Positions 1 through 9,252 are shown, counted from the stretch's first letter. The stretch: DNA of 64,000 bases from Thalassoroseus pseudoceratinae (GCF_011634775.1 NZ_JAALXT010000001.1:1197125-1261124); one strand, 5' to 3'. Program-made: numbers and translations. The notes: generated by a model not told the origin, from the letters alone.

Positions 1-710
1 CACCGAGCGACTTTGGTTTCCAAGGCGGACGACCATCACATCCCGAATTGCTGGATTGGCTCGCGGTCGATCTTGTTCATCACGGTTGGAAACTCAAGCG
101 TTTGCACAAACTGATCGTCATGAGCCAGACCTATCGGCAACAGACGGCTCCTGATGAAGCCACCGCGAAGGAACTTGCGTTGCGAACGTCGCTATTCGGT
201 CGCTGGTCGCCACGCCGACTCGAAGCCGAAGCAATCCGTGACGGCATGCTCGCCGTCAGTGGATTACTCGATGAAACGCCGTTCGGTCCTGGCACTCTGA
301 ACCAGAACATGAAACGCCGCAGCATCTACTTCTTCATCAAACGCAGCCAACTCATTCCGACCATGATGTTGTTCGACTGGCCCGAACATCTTGTCGGCAT
401 CGGTCGCCGCAGCACAACGACGGTCGCGCCACAAGCCCTTGCGTTTTTAAACAGTCCACAATGCCGACAATACGCCGAAGGACTTGCCAACCGAACGGAC
501 GGTTTGGAAACAACGGCCGCCATCGAAAAGGTCTACCAGCTACTTTTCAGTCGCGAGCCAACAATGGAAGAAGCGGAAATCTCTCAACAATTCCTCACAA
601 TGCAGGCGGAACTCCACAACGAAGCGAACCCGCAGAAAGCCCAACGTCTTGCACTGGTCGATTGGTGCCAAATGATGCTCAGCACCAACGAGTTCTTATA
701 TCTCCAGTAG
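1..710 (+). CDS. PSD1 family protein, DUF1553 C-terminal part (5' truncated by window)
   Basis: The reading frame is open from base 3 and gives the last 235 residues of a protein whose start lies outside the window. It begins in the DUF1553 signature (PSDFGFQGGRPSHPELLDWL, then GWKLKRLHKLIVMSQTYRQ), which matches the equivalent part of the complete PSD1 protein at 36605-39505. PSD1 proteins are secreted, usually carry an N-terminal cytochrome c-like region, and are greatly expanded in planctomycetes. Their biochemical role is not established. The segment EAEAIRDGMLAVSGLL and the later APQALAFLNSPQ are also typical of DUF1553. The gene converges on the helicase gene with a 37-base gap. Confidence 0.9.
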   Translation, partial: PSDFGFQGGRPSHPELLDWLAVDLVHHGWKLKRLHKLIVMSQTYRQQTAPDEATAKELALRTSLFGRWSPRRLEAEAIRDGMLAVSGLLDETPFGPGTLNQNMKRRSIYFFIKRSQLIPTMMLFDWPEHLVGIGRRSTTTVAPQALAFLNSPQCRQYAEGLANRTDGLETTAAIEKVYQLLFSREPTMEEAEISQQFLTMQAELHNEANPQKAQRLALVDWCQMMLSTNEFLYLQ

Positions 711-747
711 GGCAGTCGGAGTCCCACGGTGTCGGACCGGTCGTGTG

Positions 748-2700
748 TTAAGACTCTGCAACCGTGTGGGCGTTCTGCATTTCCCAAAGAAACCGTGACG
801 GGTGCGAATCCCGTTTGCGGCCCCACTTCGTTCGTGCAACAGCTCGCGTGAGCGTCAGGTGATCCTTGGCCCGTGTGATGCCGACATATGCCAGCCGGCG
901 TTCCTCAGCAATGCTTTTTTCTCCGACTTCCAGCGAACGGCGGTGCGGGAGAATGCCTTCCTCCATACCGACCAAATAGACCCGCGAGAACTCCAGACCT
1001 TTGGCGGAGTGCAGCGTCATCAAACGCACGCCGTCACTCTTCATAGGATCGCTCTTTCCAAAACCGTCGTCGCCGCCGATCAGGGCGGACTCTTCAAGAA
1101 AGTTCGTCAACGTCGGCTTTTCAGTGCGTTCAGCGTGTTCACGAAGTGCAGTGACCAGTTGATCGAGCATCGCCCGTTTGGCCACCCGCATCTCCTCCTT
1201 CGGATACTGCTTGGCAATTTCGTTGTCATAACCGATCTCCTGAATCAGAGCTTCGGCATGGGTAGCCATCGCCTTCGGAGACTCCTGAAACCGCGATCGA
1301 TAACGGTTGAGTAAATCGTAAAACGCAACCGCCGATTGAGCGGCTTTCTTGGAGACTTCGCCCGCTTCAACCGCCTCCGGTAGTGTTTCCCACAATGTCC
1401 GCCCACTCTTGACGGCTCGCTCGAGAAGTTTCTCGACCGACGTCGTTCCCACACCGCGAGCGGGCACATTGATGATCCGCAACAACGAAACCTCATCCGC
1501 CGGATTCGCCAGCAGCTTCAAATACGCCAGCATGTCCTTGATTTCTCGACGATCGAAGAACGATTGCCCGCCAAGCAGCACATACCGCACCCGCTTGCGG
1601 CGAAACTCCTGTTCAAGCACACGAGGTTGCTCGTTTGTTCGGAAAAGAACCGCGATGTCGCTGGGATCAACTTTCTCGCGATTCACCAGACTTTCGATCT
1701 CGGCAACCACGAACTCGGCTTCCTTGGCTTCATCCTCAAACGCGAAGCAACGCACCTCGCTCGCCGAACGCTTGTGGGCCCGCAGAACTTTGTCGTGCCG
1801 AGCAGAGTTGTGCCGGACCAGCCGGTTCGCCAGGTCCAAAATCCGATCGGTGCAGCGGTAATTGTCTTCCAGCCGAACCACCTTTGCGCCCGGGAAATGA
1901 CCGGCGAAATTCAAAATGTGCTCCACCTCCGCGCCACGCCAACCGTAGATTGATTGGTCATCGTCACCGACAACGCAAATGTTGCGATGGGGTTCCACGA
2001 GTTTTTCAATGATTTGAAACTGCGTGCCGTTCGTGTCCTGATATTCGTCGATTTGCACGTGATCGAAACGATCTTGTTGACGTTGCAACGTCTCGGGATA
2101 CTCGTCAAAGAGTTGCAAAGTCAGCAGCAGCAAATCATCGAAATCGACTGCTCCACACGATTTCAGTTTCTGTTGATATCGCCGATAGGCAGTGGCGGCC
2201 AGGAAATCGAGGTCGTGATCCGTGTAGTCTTTCGCACGCTCGGGGGACACGCCCACCATCTTCCACTGACTGATCCGATTCAGCAGATCCGCCGGTCGCA
2301 TCGTCTGATCGGTCACGCGAATATCCCGAAGCGCCGTCCGGGCGGCGGCTTCTTGATCCCCACGATCGTAAATCGTGAAATCAGCGGGGTACCCCAACGC
2401 AGTGATTTCTTGACGCAGGATCTTCACGCACAGCGAGTGAAACGTGGAGATGGTCGGCTTCGTTTTTCGCCGCCCCCCAAGCAAACTCATTGCTCGCCCC
2501 AGCATCTCGCGAGCGGCTTTGTTCGTGAACGTCACCGAGAGAATGCGTTCCGCTGGCGTCCCGTTTCGGATCAGTTCGGCCATCCGGTAAGTGATGACGC
2601 GAGTCTTTCCTGTCCCCGCTCCGGCCAACACCAACAACGGTCCGGAATTCGTCAAAACCGCCTCACGTTGCGGCGGATTCAATTCGGCAAGATGCTGCAT
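748..2700 (-). CDS. UvrD/PcrA-type DNA helicase
   Basis: This is a superfamily 1A, 3'-5' ATP-dependent DNA helicase of about 650 residues, expected to act in DNA repair or replication-fork maintenance in the cytoplasm. Visible motifs are the Walker A GAGTGKTR near residue 30, DEYQDTN (motif II), GDDDQSIYGWRGAE (motif III), LEDNYRC (motif IV), LMTLHSAKGLEF (motif V) and AYVGITRAK (motif VI). The length is slightly short of the usual 700-750 residues because the C-terminal tail is reduced. I placed the start at the ATG giving MQHLAELNPPQREAV. The frame continues upstream but would then run into the kinase gene, and the extra 45 residues do not resemble the family. It is the last gene of a leftward cluster after the kinase gene (44-base gap). 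The choice between UvrD, PcrA and Rep is not resolved. Confidence 0.93.
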   Translation of the reverse strand: MQHLAELNPPQREAVLTNSGPLLVLAGAGTGKTRVITYRMAELIRNGTPAERILSVTFTNKAAREMLGRAMSLLGGRRKTKPTISTFHSLCVKILRQEITALGYPADFTIYDRGDQEAAARTALRDIRVTDQTMRPADLLNRISQWKMVGVSPERAKDYTDHDLDFLAATAYRRYQQKLKSCGAVDFDDLLLLTLQLFDEYPETLQRQQDRFDHVQIDEYQDTNGTQFQIIEKLVEPHRNICVVGDDDQSIYGWRGAEVEHILNFAGHFPGAKVVRLEDNYRCTDRILDLANRLVRHNSARHDKVLRAHKRSASEVRCFAFEDEAKEAEFVVAEIESLVNREKVDPSDIAVLFRTNEQPRVLEQEFRRKRVRYVLLGGQSFFDRREIKDMLAYLKLLANPADEVSLLRIINVPARGVGTTSVEKLLERAVKSGRTLWETLPEAVEAGEVSKKAAQSAVAFYDLLNRYRSRFQESPKAMATHAEALIQEIGYDNEIAKQYPKEEMRVAKRAMLDQLVTALREHAERTEKPTLTNFLEESALIGGDDGFGKSDPMKSDGVRLMTLHSAKGLEFSRVYLVGMEEGILPHRRSLEVGEKSIAEERRLAYVGITRAKDHLTLTRAVARTKWGRKRDSHPSRFLWEMQNAHTVAES

Positions 2701-2744
2701 GGAAACAGACAGGAAGAGAGGTCGCGATGGGAGAGGGGGAAGAA

Positions 2745-3653
2745 CTACGAGCGTTGTTTGGAGGTCGTCAGACCGGTGGCGGTGCGTGCGTGAACCGTTC
2801 GCAAAGCTTCCAATAACCGCGTCATCGACGACCACCGATCGTCCGGTCGTGCGGCGATGGCTTTCATCAGAACCTCGGCTAACTCAGCGTCGATTTTGGG
2901 GCAATGCTCTTGAATGGGTGTTGGCGGGCTGTTGATCGCCTGGACCACCGCCTCGAACGAACTCGACTTCAGTTTCCAAGGGAAGTTCTTGGTAAACATT
3001 TCGTAGGTCGTAATCCCAAACGAATAGACATCGATCCGCTGATCCGTGGGCTGCCGTTTCACGAGTTCCGGTGCCATATACTGAGCGGTCCCCGTGCGGT
3101 TGCCCGGCTTGCGAAAGTCGGGGGTATTCGGCACGACGAGCCCAAAGTCGATCAGCTTGACCACATTGTTCTCGTCCACCATGACGTTTCGCGGGCAGAT
3201 GTCTCGGTGAATCCAGTTTTCCCGATGGAAGTATTCGATCGCCTGACCAAGTTGAATTGCGAATTCCAGGCGTTTTTTCTGGAGCAACTTGCTCTGATTG
3301 AGCACATGGAAACTGAGCCCGCTCCCCTCGATGTACTCCATGACCAGAAATTGTTCCGCGTCGCGAGTCCAACCGTGTTCGAGGGTACGAACAACATTGG
3401 GATGCTTAAGCTGCATCGCAATTTCACCCTCGGATGGGCGATCGAGACCTTTGAACCGAGCCTCCAGCTTCTCGGTTTTTTCCTTGTCGAGAACCTTCAA
3501 CGCGACCGTCCGACCGGTGGTGTAGTCGATCGCCTTCCAGACCTTCGACATCGTTCCTTGGCCGACACGTCCCACTTTGTTGAAGCGGGAGTCGATGTCT
3601 GTCTTGGTGATTTTCTTCCCGCCGCCCAGGAGCTTCTTGAAAAAATCGATCAC
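2745..3653 (-). CDS. Serine/threonine protein kinase (cytosolic, Hanks type)
   Basis: The 302-residue protein is essentially one Hanks-type kinase domain with no membrane segment or sensor domain. All key motifs are present: glycine loop GQGTMSKV, lysine in VALKVLDKE, glutamate in the following helix (GEIAMQL), HRDICPRNVM with catalytic Asp and Asn, DFGL, and MAPEL. It should therefore be an active kinase that phosphorylates Ser/Thr residues. The target is unknown. The start is a GTG at 3653 followed by a basic stretch (FFKKLLGGGKK). The gene lies 41 bases after accD and 44 bases before the helicase gene, so co-transcription is likely and regulation of a neighbour such as AccD is a reasonable but untested idea. 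Confidence 0.93.
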   Translation of the reverse strand: MIDFFKKLLGGGKKITKTDIDSRFNKVGRVGQGTMSKVWKAIDYTTGRTVALKVLDKEKTEKLEARFKGLDRPSEGEIAMQLKHPNVVRTLEHGWTRDAEQFLVMEYIEGSGLSFHVLNQSKLLQKKRLEFAIQLGQAIEYFHRENWIHRDICPRNVMVDENNVVKLIDFGLVVPNTPDFRKPGNRTGTAQYMAPELVKRQPTDQRIDVYSFGITTYEMFTKNFPWKLKSSSFEAVVQAINSPPTPIQEHCPKIDAELAEVLMKAIAARPDDRWSSMTRLLEALRTVHARTATGLTTSKQRS

Positions 3654-3694
3654 AAGACAGAATCCCGTCAGAATTCAATATCGGTCGAGGTCAA

Positions 3695-4597
3695 TTATTG
3701 GCCGCAATAGTCGAAGATCCGGGCGATCTCGCTGCGGAGATCTCTCCGTGCGACAATCCGATCCACGAAACCATGTTCCAATAGGAATTCGCTGGTTTGG
3801 AAGTCTTTCGGGAGTGGCTGTTTCACCGTAGCCTCGACAACGCGTGGGCCGGCGAATCCCACGAGGGCTTTCGGTTCAGCAATGATAATGTCGCCCAACG
3901 ACGCGAAACTCGCTGCCACCCCGCCCATTGTGGGGTTCGTCAGAACGGAGATAAACAATCCGCCCGCTTCGTGAAACCGTGCGAGCGCGGCGGACACTTT
4001 CCCCATTTGCATCAACGAGAGAATGCCTTCATGCATTCGGGCACCGCCACCGGAACCGCTGACAATGACGACCGGCAACTTTCGCTTCGTTGCACTTTCG
4101 ATGGCCCGCGTGAGCTTCTCGCCGACAACCGACCCCATACTCCCCATGATGAATGCGGAGTCTGTCAATCCGAACACCAGCGGGCGACCACGCATGTAAC
4201 CGCGTCCGACAACGCAAGCGTCTTTCAACCCGGTTTTCTTCTGTTCAGCGATCAGACGCTCGGCATAGGGCTTCTTGTCTTTGAAGCCCAGAGGGTCACT
4301 GGGAGACAGCTCCGAAAACCATTCTTCGAAACTATCTTCATCCAAGAGCTGCGCGATTCGAGTTTGAGCCGGCACGTAGAAGTGATGGTCGCACTCGGGG
4401 CAGACTCCCAAATTCTGTTCGACTTGCTTCCGGAATACCGTCGCACGGCAACCATCGCAACGAATCCACAACCCCTCGGGCACGCCCCGTTTTGGACGCT
4501 TCACGGGCCGGTTCCCTTCAACATTCGATGGACTGCTTGGTGCCGAATTCTCAATTGAAGTTGTGGCAGTTGGTTCGGTTTGTGGTCCCCCACTCAC
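3695..4597 (-). CDS. accD: Acetyl-CoA carboxylase carboxyltransferase subunit beta
   Basis: AccD forms, with AccA, the carboxyltransferase that makes malonyl-CoA for fatty acid synthesis. The 300-residue protein has the N-terminal zinc ribbon (IRCDGCRA near residue 47 and VCPECDHH further on) and the carboxyltransferase core with [27 protein letters not shown] and [12 protein letters not shown]. The first 40 residues are Pro/Ser/Thr rich and unlike the conserved part. The start is a GTG at 4597, preceded by an AAAGGA ribosome site, and it overlaps the stop of the upstream gene by four bases (GTGA), so translation of the two is probably coupled. accA is not in the window. Confidence 0.96.
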   Translation of the reverse strand: MSGGPQTEPTATTSIENSAPSSPSNVEGNRPVKRPKRGVPEGLWIRCDGCRATVFRKQVEQNLGVCPECDHHFYVPAQTRIAQLLDEDSFEEWFSELSPSDPLGFKDKKPYAERLIAEQKKTGLKDACVVGRGYMRGRPLVFGLTDSAFIMGSMGSVVGEKLTRAIESATKRKLPVVIVSGSGGGARMHEGILSLMQMGKVSAALARFHEAGGLFISVLTNPTMGGVAASFASLGDIIIAEPKALVGFAGPRVVEATVKQPLPKDFQTSEFLLEHGFVDRIVARRDLRSEIARIFDYCGQ

Positions 4598-5256
4598 GGC
4601 GAATCCTTTCCATGCGGGCGTGCCTCTTCAGTCACGGGAGCGCTGTCCCCGGAGACCCCCACAGGCGTCAAATATTCCGGCAATGATTCCGCAATGGTGC
4701 CACTGGACTCCACGAACTCCAAACGAGGAGCCGCATGGCATTGGCAATTCGGTTCGGGCATTTCCAAACGCTCTTTTCGAACGATCGAGGCGATAATCGT
4801 CGCCAACGGTTCGGCGACAACAATTCCCATCACCTTACGTTTCTTGAGCGGCTTCCGCAACACCCGGCGAACCCGTTCCAATGCCTCGGGGACGGTTTCC
4901 CCCTCCGGTGGGCAAATGGTTTCCGGGGAATCCTGCCATTGTTTGTAGGCTTTGGGATACTTGTGGCGAACGTCATCAATTTGCAGACCTTGCCAAAGCC
5001 CTTGGTCGAGGTTTCTCAGGTCCTCAGACAATTTGACCGAAATCCCCAACTCATCGGCGATGGCTTCGGCTGTCCGCCGAGACGCTTCACTGGGATCTGC
5101 GTAAAGGACTTCGAGTGGGCATTCCGCCAGTTGGGAAACGACCTCCTCGACTTGTTGGAGTCCGCGCGGATTCAATGGGATATCAAGCGCCCCCTGAATC
5201 CGGTTCTGCTCGGCGAAATCCGTGCATCCGGGCCGAATGATGACGACCTGTGGCAT
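4594..5256 (-). CDS. Histidine phosphatase (phosphoglycerate mutase-like) pseudoenzyme
   Basis: The 220-residue protein has the overall pattern of the histidine phosphatase superfamily: an N-terminal [17 protein letters not shown], then [38 protein letters not shown] and [14 protein letters not shown]. However, the catalytic RHG motif reads RPG (Pro9 in place of His), and the second catalytic motif, normally SHG, reads AEP (residues 148-150). Both active-site histidines are therefore missing, and phosphatase or mutase activity is unlikely. A tail of about 45 residues follows the domain. The four-base overlap with accD suggests a role linked to acetyl-CoA carboxylase or to the kinase two genes on, for example binding rather than catalysis. 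That role is inference only. Confidence 0.8.
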   Translation of the reverse strand: MPQVVIIRPGCTDFAEQNRIQGALDIPLNPRGLQQVEEVVSQLAECPLEVLYADPSEASRRTAEAIADELGISVKLSEDLRNLDQGLWQGLQIDDVRHKYPKAYKQWQDSPETICPPEGETVPEALERVRRVLRKPLKKRKVMGIVVAEPLATIIASIVRKERLEMPEPNCQCHAAPRLEFVESSGTIAESLPEYLTPVGVSGDSAPVTEEARPHGKDSP

Positions 5257-5503
5257 GGCTTAATTCACAAGAGAGAAAACTGACATGTGGCAGGCCGACT
5301 TGCACTGCTCCCTGTCCACTTGGGTCAGTCTGAAAATTGTTGCGGAGCCGTCAACTCGGGAACGCTGACCGAGAAATGACGACCGGCGATGATGTTCGAA
5401 TTGATCGGCTGGCGATTCTTGTTGTCCGAGATGACTGCGAAGAGTCCTAAACCTCACTCGTTTGAGCCAGGACGAACTCACGACGTTGAAAACTAAAACA
5501 GAT

Positions 5504-6193
5504 CTAACTCGATTCGGCTTCCGATTTCAACATTTTAATCGCTCCCGAATAATCATTGGTATTGAAGATGGCACTGCCGACCACAAAGGTGTCGGCCCCA
5601 GCGTTGGCTGTTTGACCCGTGGTTCCCGAACCGATTCCGCCATCAACCGACAATCGCACGCCGCCGGGCAGAATTTTGCGGAGTTCTGTCAACTTATCCA
5701 AGGCCGACGGCATAAACTTCTGGCCACCAAACCCCGGTTCAACACTCATGACCAGTACAAGATCACAGGAATCCAGATACGGTTTGATGGCTTCAACAGG
5801 AGTCGACGGATTGAACGCCAGACCTGCCAACGCGTCCGCATTTCGGATTTTCTCCAGCAAGGGCAGGGGGTCTTCGACGGCTTCAACGTGAAACGTCACG
5901 ACATCGCACCCAGCTTGTAGATACTCATCCACATACTTCGCCGGATCCGAAATCATCAAATGAGCTTCGCAGGGGATGGTCGTGGCTTCACGCACACTCT
6001 CAATGACCATCGCGCCGTAGGACAAATTCGGCACAAAGTTACCGTCCATCACATCCCAATGGATCAGGCCAGCACCGGCGGAAATGAGTGCTTCGATTTC
6101 ATCACGCAAGCGGCTGAAATCACACTTCAACATCGAAGGTGCGATAACGGGCGTCGCCTGACTGAGTTGGGATTGGACTTCCTGTCGACTCAT
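5504..6193 (-). CDS. rpe: Ribulose-phosphate 3-epimerase
   Basis: The enzyme interconverts ribulose 5-phosphate and xylulose 5-phosphate in the pentose phosphate pathway. The 229-residue TIM barrel shows the conserved IAPSMLKCDFSRL start, IHWDVMDGNFVPNLSYG with the metal-binding His and catalytic Asp, AHLMISDP, the phosphate-binding MSVEPGFGGQKF, and SVDGGIG with the second catalytic Asp. The length is normal with about 15 extra N-terminal residues. It stands alone between gap and the phosphatase-like gene, separated from each by roughly 250-310 bases, so it probably has its own promoter. Confidence 0.96.
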   Translation of the reverse strand: MSRQEVQSQLSQATPVIAPSMLKCDFSRLRDEIEALISAGAGLIHWDVMDGNFVPNLSYGAMVIESVREATTIPCEAHLMISDPAKYVDEYLQAGCDVVTFHVEAVEDPLPLLEKIRNADALAGLAFNPSTPVEAIKPYLDSCDLVLVMSVEPGFGGQKFMPSALDKLTELRKILPGGVRLSVDGGIGSGTTGQTANAGADTFVVGSAIFNTNDYSGAIKMLKSEAESS

Positions 6194-6505
6194 TGGATTC
6201 GTTCTAACAACACAGTTGGCTTAAACTCGAGCGGGCAAACACTCACGTCTCAGACGCCCATTGTGCCTCGCAAACTGTTCGCCGTCCAGTGCGACCAAGG
6301 TGCTCCACTCAACACATGAGCGTATACACAGTCAGCCGACTCACCTCATTCCAGAGCGAATCTTTCTTATTCGAAAAGGCAACGGACGGTTTTCTGCTTC
6401 GCCTTCTCAGCCGAGACCACAACGATTTGCGATCCCGTTGTCAGCCGGAGGCACGAGACGCAGACAGGTTTGTCGGCATCTCGGCCCGGTGACTTCGAAC
6501 GGATT
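6194..6505. other. Intergenic region between gap and rpe (312 bases)
   Basis: I see no convincing gene here. On the minus strand it should hold the 3' end of the gap transcript and the rpe promoter. A weak GGC/GCC hairpin followed by TTTT can be drawn around 6379-6409 on the minus strand, but it is too poor to call a terminator. Confidence 0.4.
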
Positions 6506-7531
6506 TTACAATCCGGCAACTTTCTTGATGATGTCGGCAGTTCGCATGGAATAGCCGTACTCGTTGTCGTACCAACCGAGAATCTTCACCATCTTCGGAC
6601 CAATTTTGGTGGTCCAAGAAGCGTCGAAGATGCAGCTGTGGGAGTTGCCGATAATGTCGGTTGAGACGATTGGATCGGTCGTGTACTGCATCACGCCTTT
6701 CAGCTTGCCTTCAGCGGCAGCCTTCATGGCGGCGTTGATTTCTTCGGCCGACTTGTCTTCTTTCAAGTTGACCACCAAGTCGGTGATACTGCCGGCTGGA
6801 ACCGGAACTCGCAATGCGATCCCAGTGAGCAAGCCATCCACTTCCGGAATCACCTGACCGACAGCTTTGGCAGCTCCGGTCGATGTGGGAATGATGTTGA
6901 TGGCGGCGGCACGAGCACGACGTGGATCGGAGTGAATTTGGTCCGCGATCTTTTGATCGTTGGTGTAGGCATGACAGGTGGTCATCAAGCCATGTTCAAT
7001 CCCACCCAAGTCGTCTTGCAGCACCTTCACCATAGGAGCAAGACAGTTCGTCGTGCAACTGGCATTGGAGATCGACTTGTGCTCGGAGGTGAGTTGATCG
7101 TCGTTGACACCAGTCACGACAGTCATGTCCGGCTTATCTTTCGCAGGAGCCGACAACACGACTTTCTTGGCACCAGCGGTCAAGTGGCTGTCGTAGCCCG
7201 GTTTGCCATCGGCGGCTTTCTTGGTGAAGAAGCCGGTAGATTCCAATGCGACGTCCACGCCCATGCTGCTCCAAGGCAGATCGGCGGGGTTACGCTCGGA
7301 GAGCACTTTGATCGGTTTGCCATTGACGATCAGAGTATCGCCATCCGCAGAGACATCGCCAGGAAACTTGCCTTGCACGCTGTCGTACCGCAACAGGTTT
7401 GCCAAGGCTTGTGGATCGGAAAGGTCGTTAATGGCGACGACTTCGAATTCCTCAGGCCGAGCGGCCAAAGCACGAAAAGTCACACGACCGATTCGCCCAA
7501 AACCGTTAATTCCAACTTTCACAGATGCCAC
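6506..7531 (-). CDS. gap: Glyceraldehyde-3-phosphate dehydrogenase, type I
   Basis: GAPDH oxidises glyceraldehyde 3-phosphate to 1,3-bisphosphoglycerate with NAD(P) in glycolysis. The 341-residue protein has the NAD-binding [15 protein letters not shown] with the Asp that typically favours NAD over NADP, the catalytic SCTTNC motif, and [13 protein letters not shown]. The start is a GTG at 7531, chosen because a GAGGAG ribosome site lies seven bases upstream. The C-terminal [11 protein letters not shown] is also typical. It is preceded by a long 5' region with several short hairpins and is likely monocistronic. Confidence 0.97.
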   Translation of the reverse strand: MASVKVGINGFGRIGRVTFRALAARPEEFEVVAINDLSDPQALANLLRYDSVQGKFPGDVSADGDTLIVNGKPIKVLSERNPADLPWSSMGVDVALESTGFFTKKAADGKPGYDSHLTAGAKKVVLSAPAKDKPDMTVVTGVNDDQLTSEHKSISNASCTTNCLAPMVKVLQDDLGGIEHGLMTTCHAYTNDQKIADQIHSDPRRARAAAINIIPTSTGAAKAVGQVIPEVDGLLTGIALRVPVPAGSITDLVVNLKEDKSAEEINAAMKAAAEGKLKGVMQYTTDPIVSTDIIGNSHSCIFDASWTTKIGPKMVKILGWYDNEYGYSMRTADIIKKVAGL

Positions 7532-7972
7532 GGATCAACTCCTCACGTTGCTTGAGCCAGCCGGAACGACTTTCAACTGGCGAATTGAGATTAAACACAC
7601 GTTCTATTACCGATCCTCACGACTGAAAACAACCGTGAGTGGATTTTGGACATTCAGCCAGCGTTGAGTTTGGCTGGCATCAGCGCGACGATTGTAGTCG
7701 CGTCCGGAAACCTCGACAAGCACCTTAGCGAGCCAACCCCGAGATTCGACAGAATCCATGTTCGTCGATTTGAACTCCGGATCGCCACGCAAACCGCTCG
7801 ACTTGATACAAACGATTACGTAGTGCGAGCTTAACAAGCACCATCGCCTACAGGACCAGCACGGCGATATCGAACGATTGCGTCCTCGGATTTTCTGCAA
7901 ATCTGCGAAGATACGTAAAAACATTTAGATTCGTGACCTCGCAACTTCGGTGATCCGTCCCGCCCGCGAGAC
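7532..7972. other. Long divergent intergenic region upstream of gap and the DUF1559 gene
   Basis: No gene is supported here. The segment nearest gap holds three short perfect inverted repeats in a row: CTCACG/CGTGAG at 7616-7639, CAGCCA/TGGCTG at 7655-7676 and CGCGAC/GTCGCG at 7684-7702. On the minus strand they would lie 85-170 bases before the gap start, so they could be a structured leader or operator. The end toward the DUF1559 gene leads into the sigma-54-like promoter. Confidence 0.45.
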
Positions 7973-7988
7973 TGGCATACCAATTGCA
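7973..7988 (+). promoter_or_regulatory. Sigma-54 (-24/-12) promoter of the DUF1559 gene
   Basis: The 16 bases TGGCATACCAATTGCA fit the sigma-54 consensus TGGCAYRNNNNTTGCW at every defined position, with the GG and GC pairs at the required spacing. The site ends 80 bases before the chosen ATG at 8069, giving an expected leader of about 65-70 bases. Many type IV pilin genes use sigma-54 promoters, which fits a prepilin-like product. Activation would require an enhancer-binding protein encoded elsewhere. Confidence 0.7.
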
Positions 7989-8068
7989 TGACAGAAAACC
8001 TCCAAAGATTCACCCGCATCTTGTCGACCCTACTCCGTCGAAATCTTCTGTCTTCGAAAAGGCCCAAC

Positions 8069-9022
8069 ATGTTGACCTCGTTCAGTCCTCGACGTCGGGG
8101 ATTCACCCTGATTGAACTTCTTGTCGTGATTGCCATCATCGCAATCTTGATTGCTCTGCTTCTTCCGGCCGTTCAGCAGGCTCGCGAAGCCGCCCGGCGA
8201 ACCGAATGTAAGAACAAACTCAAGCAGTTCGGGCTTGCACTGCACAACTACCACGACACCTACCGAACCTTCCCACCAGCACAAATTGACAGTACATCTT
8301 GCTCGGCGGGGAACCCTCCATCGGCGGGCTCGAATGTGAACGGGCTTGTCTTTTTGCTGCCATACATGGATTTGAACAACTTGTACTCGCAGCTCAACTT
8401 TAGCCTGGCATTCGACGACTACTCACCCGGCGGAGCCGCACTCTACGGTGGTGAAGCCACTACAAACGGTGCGTTGATTGCCCAAGAGTTCGGAATCTTC
8501 ACATGCCCTTCGGATATTGGTCCGATCGGGGCGAGTACCAGCACCACATACAACTCGCCGAGCGGCACACCCGATCAACGAACGAATTACGACTTCATCA
8601 CTTACTACAACAACTACAACACCTGCGATAACTGGCAAGGGGCGGGCATCAATCGCACGATGTTTGATGACAACAGTAAATGCCGAATCGCAGACATCTC
8701 CGACGGAACCTCGAACACGGTCGCGATGGCGGAGACACGAAAAGCCTGCTGTGCCAACGGTAGCAATGCGAACTGGGGTGCCCGCGGATGGGTCCAAAAC
8801 GGTCTAAGCCTTCGCTATTCCCGCCCAAACAACACGACTCGTAGTGGCGTGGAATACAAACCACGACTTGGCAACTGGGCCTACACCGGAAGTTTTCACC
8901 CCGGTGGCATTCAGGTGCTGATGGGCGACGGCAGTGTCCGTTTCCTAACCGACAACACAGACTCAACGACCCGTTTGAATCTCGAACGTATCGCGGATGG
9001 CGAAGTCATTCAGGAATTCTAA
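8069..9022 (+). CDS. DUF1559 prepilin-like protein (H-X9-DG type)
   Basis: The 317-residue protein begins with a type III prepilin signal: MLTSFSPRRRGFTLIELL, where cleavage after the Gly and N-methylation of Phe are expected, followed by a hydrophobic helix (VVIAIIAILIALLLPAVQQ). The DUF1559 region includes LKQFGLALHNYHDTYRTFPP and the C-terminal FHPGGIQVLMGDGSVRFL motif. This family is a major planctomycete expansion of pseudopilin-like secreted proteins with unknown function. The ATG at 8069 has AAAAGG seven bases upstream. An upstream in-frame ATG at 7988 lies inside the sigma-54 promoter and is rejected. The prepilin peptidase encoded at 25475-26851 is a plausible processing enzyme. Confidence 0.93.
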   Translation: MLTSFSPRRRGFTLIELLVVIAIIAILIALLLPAVQQAREAARRTECKNKLKQFGLALHNYHDTYRTFPPAQIDSTSCSAGNPPSAGSNVNGLVFLLPYMDLNNLYSQLNFSLAFDDYSPGGAALYGGEATTNGALIAQEFGIFTCPSDIGPIGASTSTTYNSPSGTPDQRTNYDFITYYNNYNTCDNWQGAGINRTMFDDNSKCRIADISDGTSNTVAMAETRKACCANGSNANWGARGWVQNGLSLRYSRPNNTTRSGVEYKPRLGNWAYTGSFHPGGIQVLMGDGSVRFLTDNTDSTTRLNLERIADGEVIQEF

Positions 9023-9088
9023 GCCGCAACGTCGATATCGTTGCACCAAAATTCACAACGACATCGAAAAGGCTGCCGCAAACTCATC

Positions 9089-9128
9089 AAGACGCGAAAG
9101 CGATCAATCCGTTTTCGCGTCTTGTTTT
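9089..9128 (+). terminator. Intrinsic terminator after the DUF1559 gene
   Basis: A perfect 11-base-pair stem (AAGACGCGAAA with TTTCGCGTCTT, loop 9100-9112) is followed by GTTTTG. It lies 66 bases after the DUF1559 stop and should end most transcripts before the lipoprotein gene. Confidence 0.8.
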
Positions 9129-9252
9129 GCAATTCGGACGCCGAAACAACCGTCACCGTCAATTTTCACTCGCCAAACCTTCGGCATTCACCATCACCGA
9201 CTTCACCATGCCGAAGCAGAATCGATTGCAAGACCACTTCAACAGAGACGCC

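Noticed and set aside
1954-2793. 279-codon open frame opposite the helicase gene
   Set aside because: It is antisense to a strongly conserved helicase, has no recognisable domain, and has no ribosome site.
5260-5481. 73-codon leftward frame between rpe and the phosphatase-like gene
   Set aside because: Composition is Arg/Ser rich with no motif, and no ribosome site is visible; it is probably intergenic.
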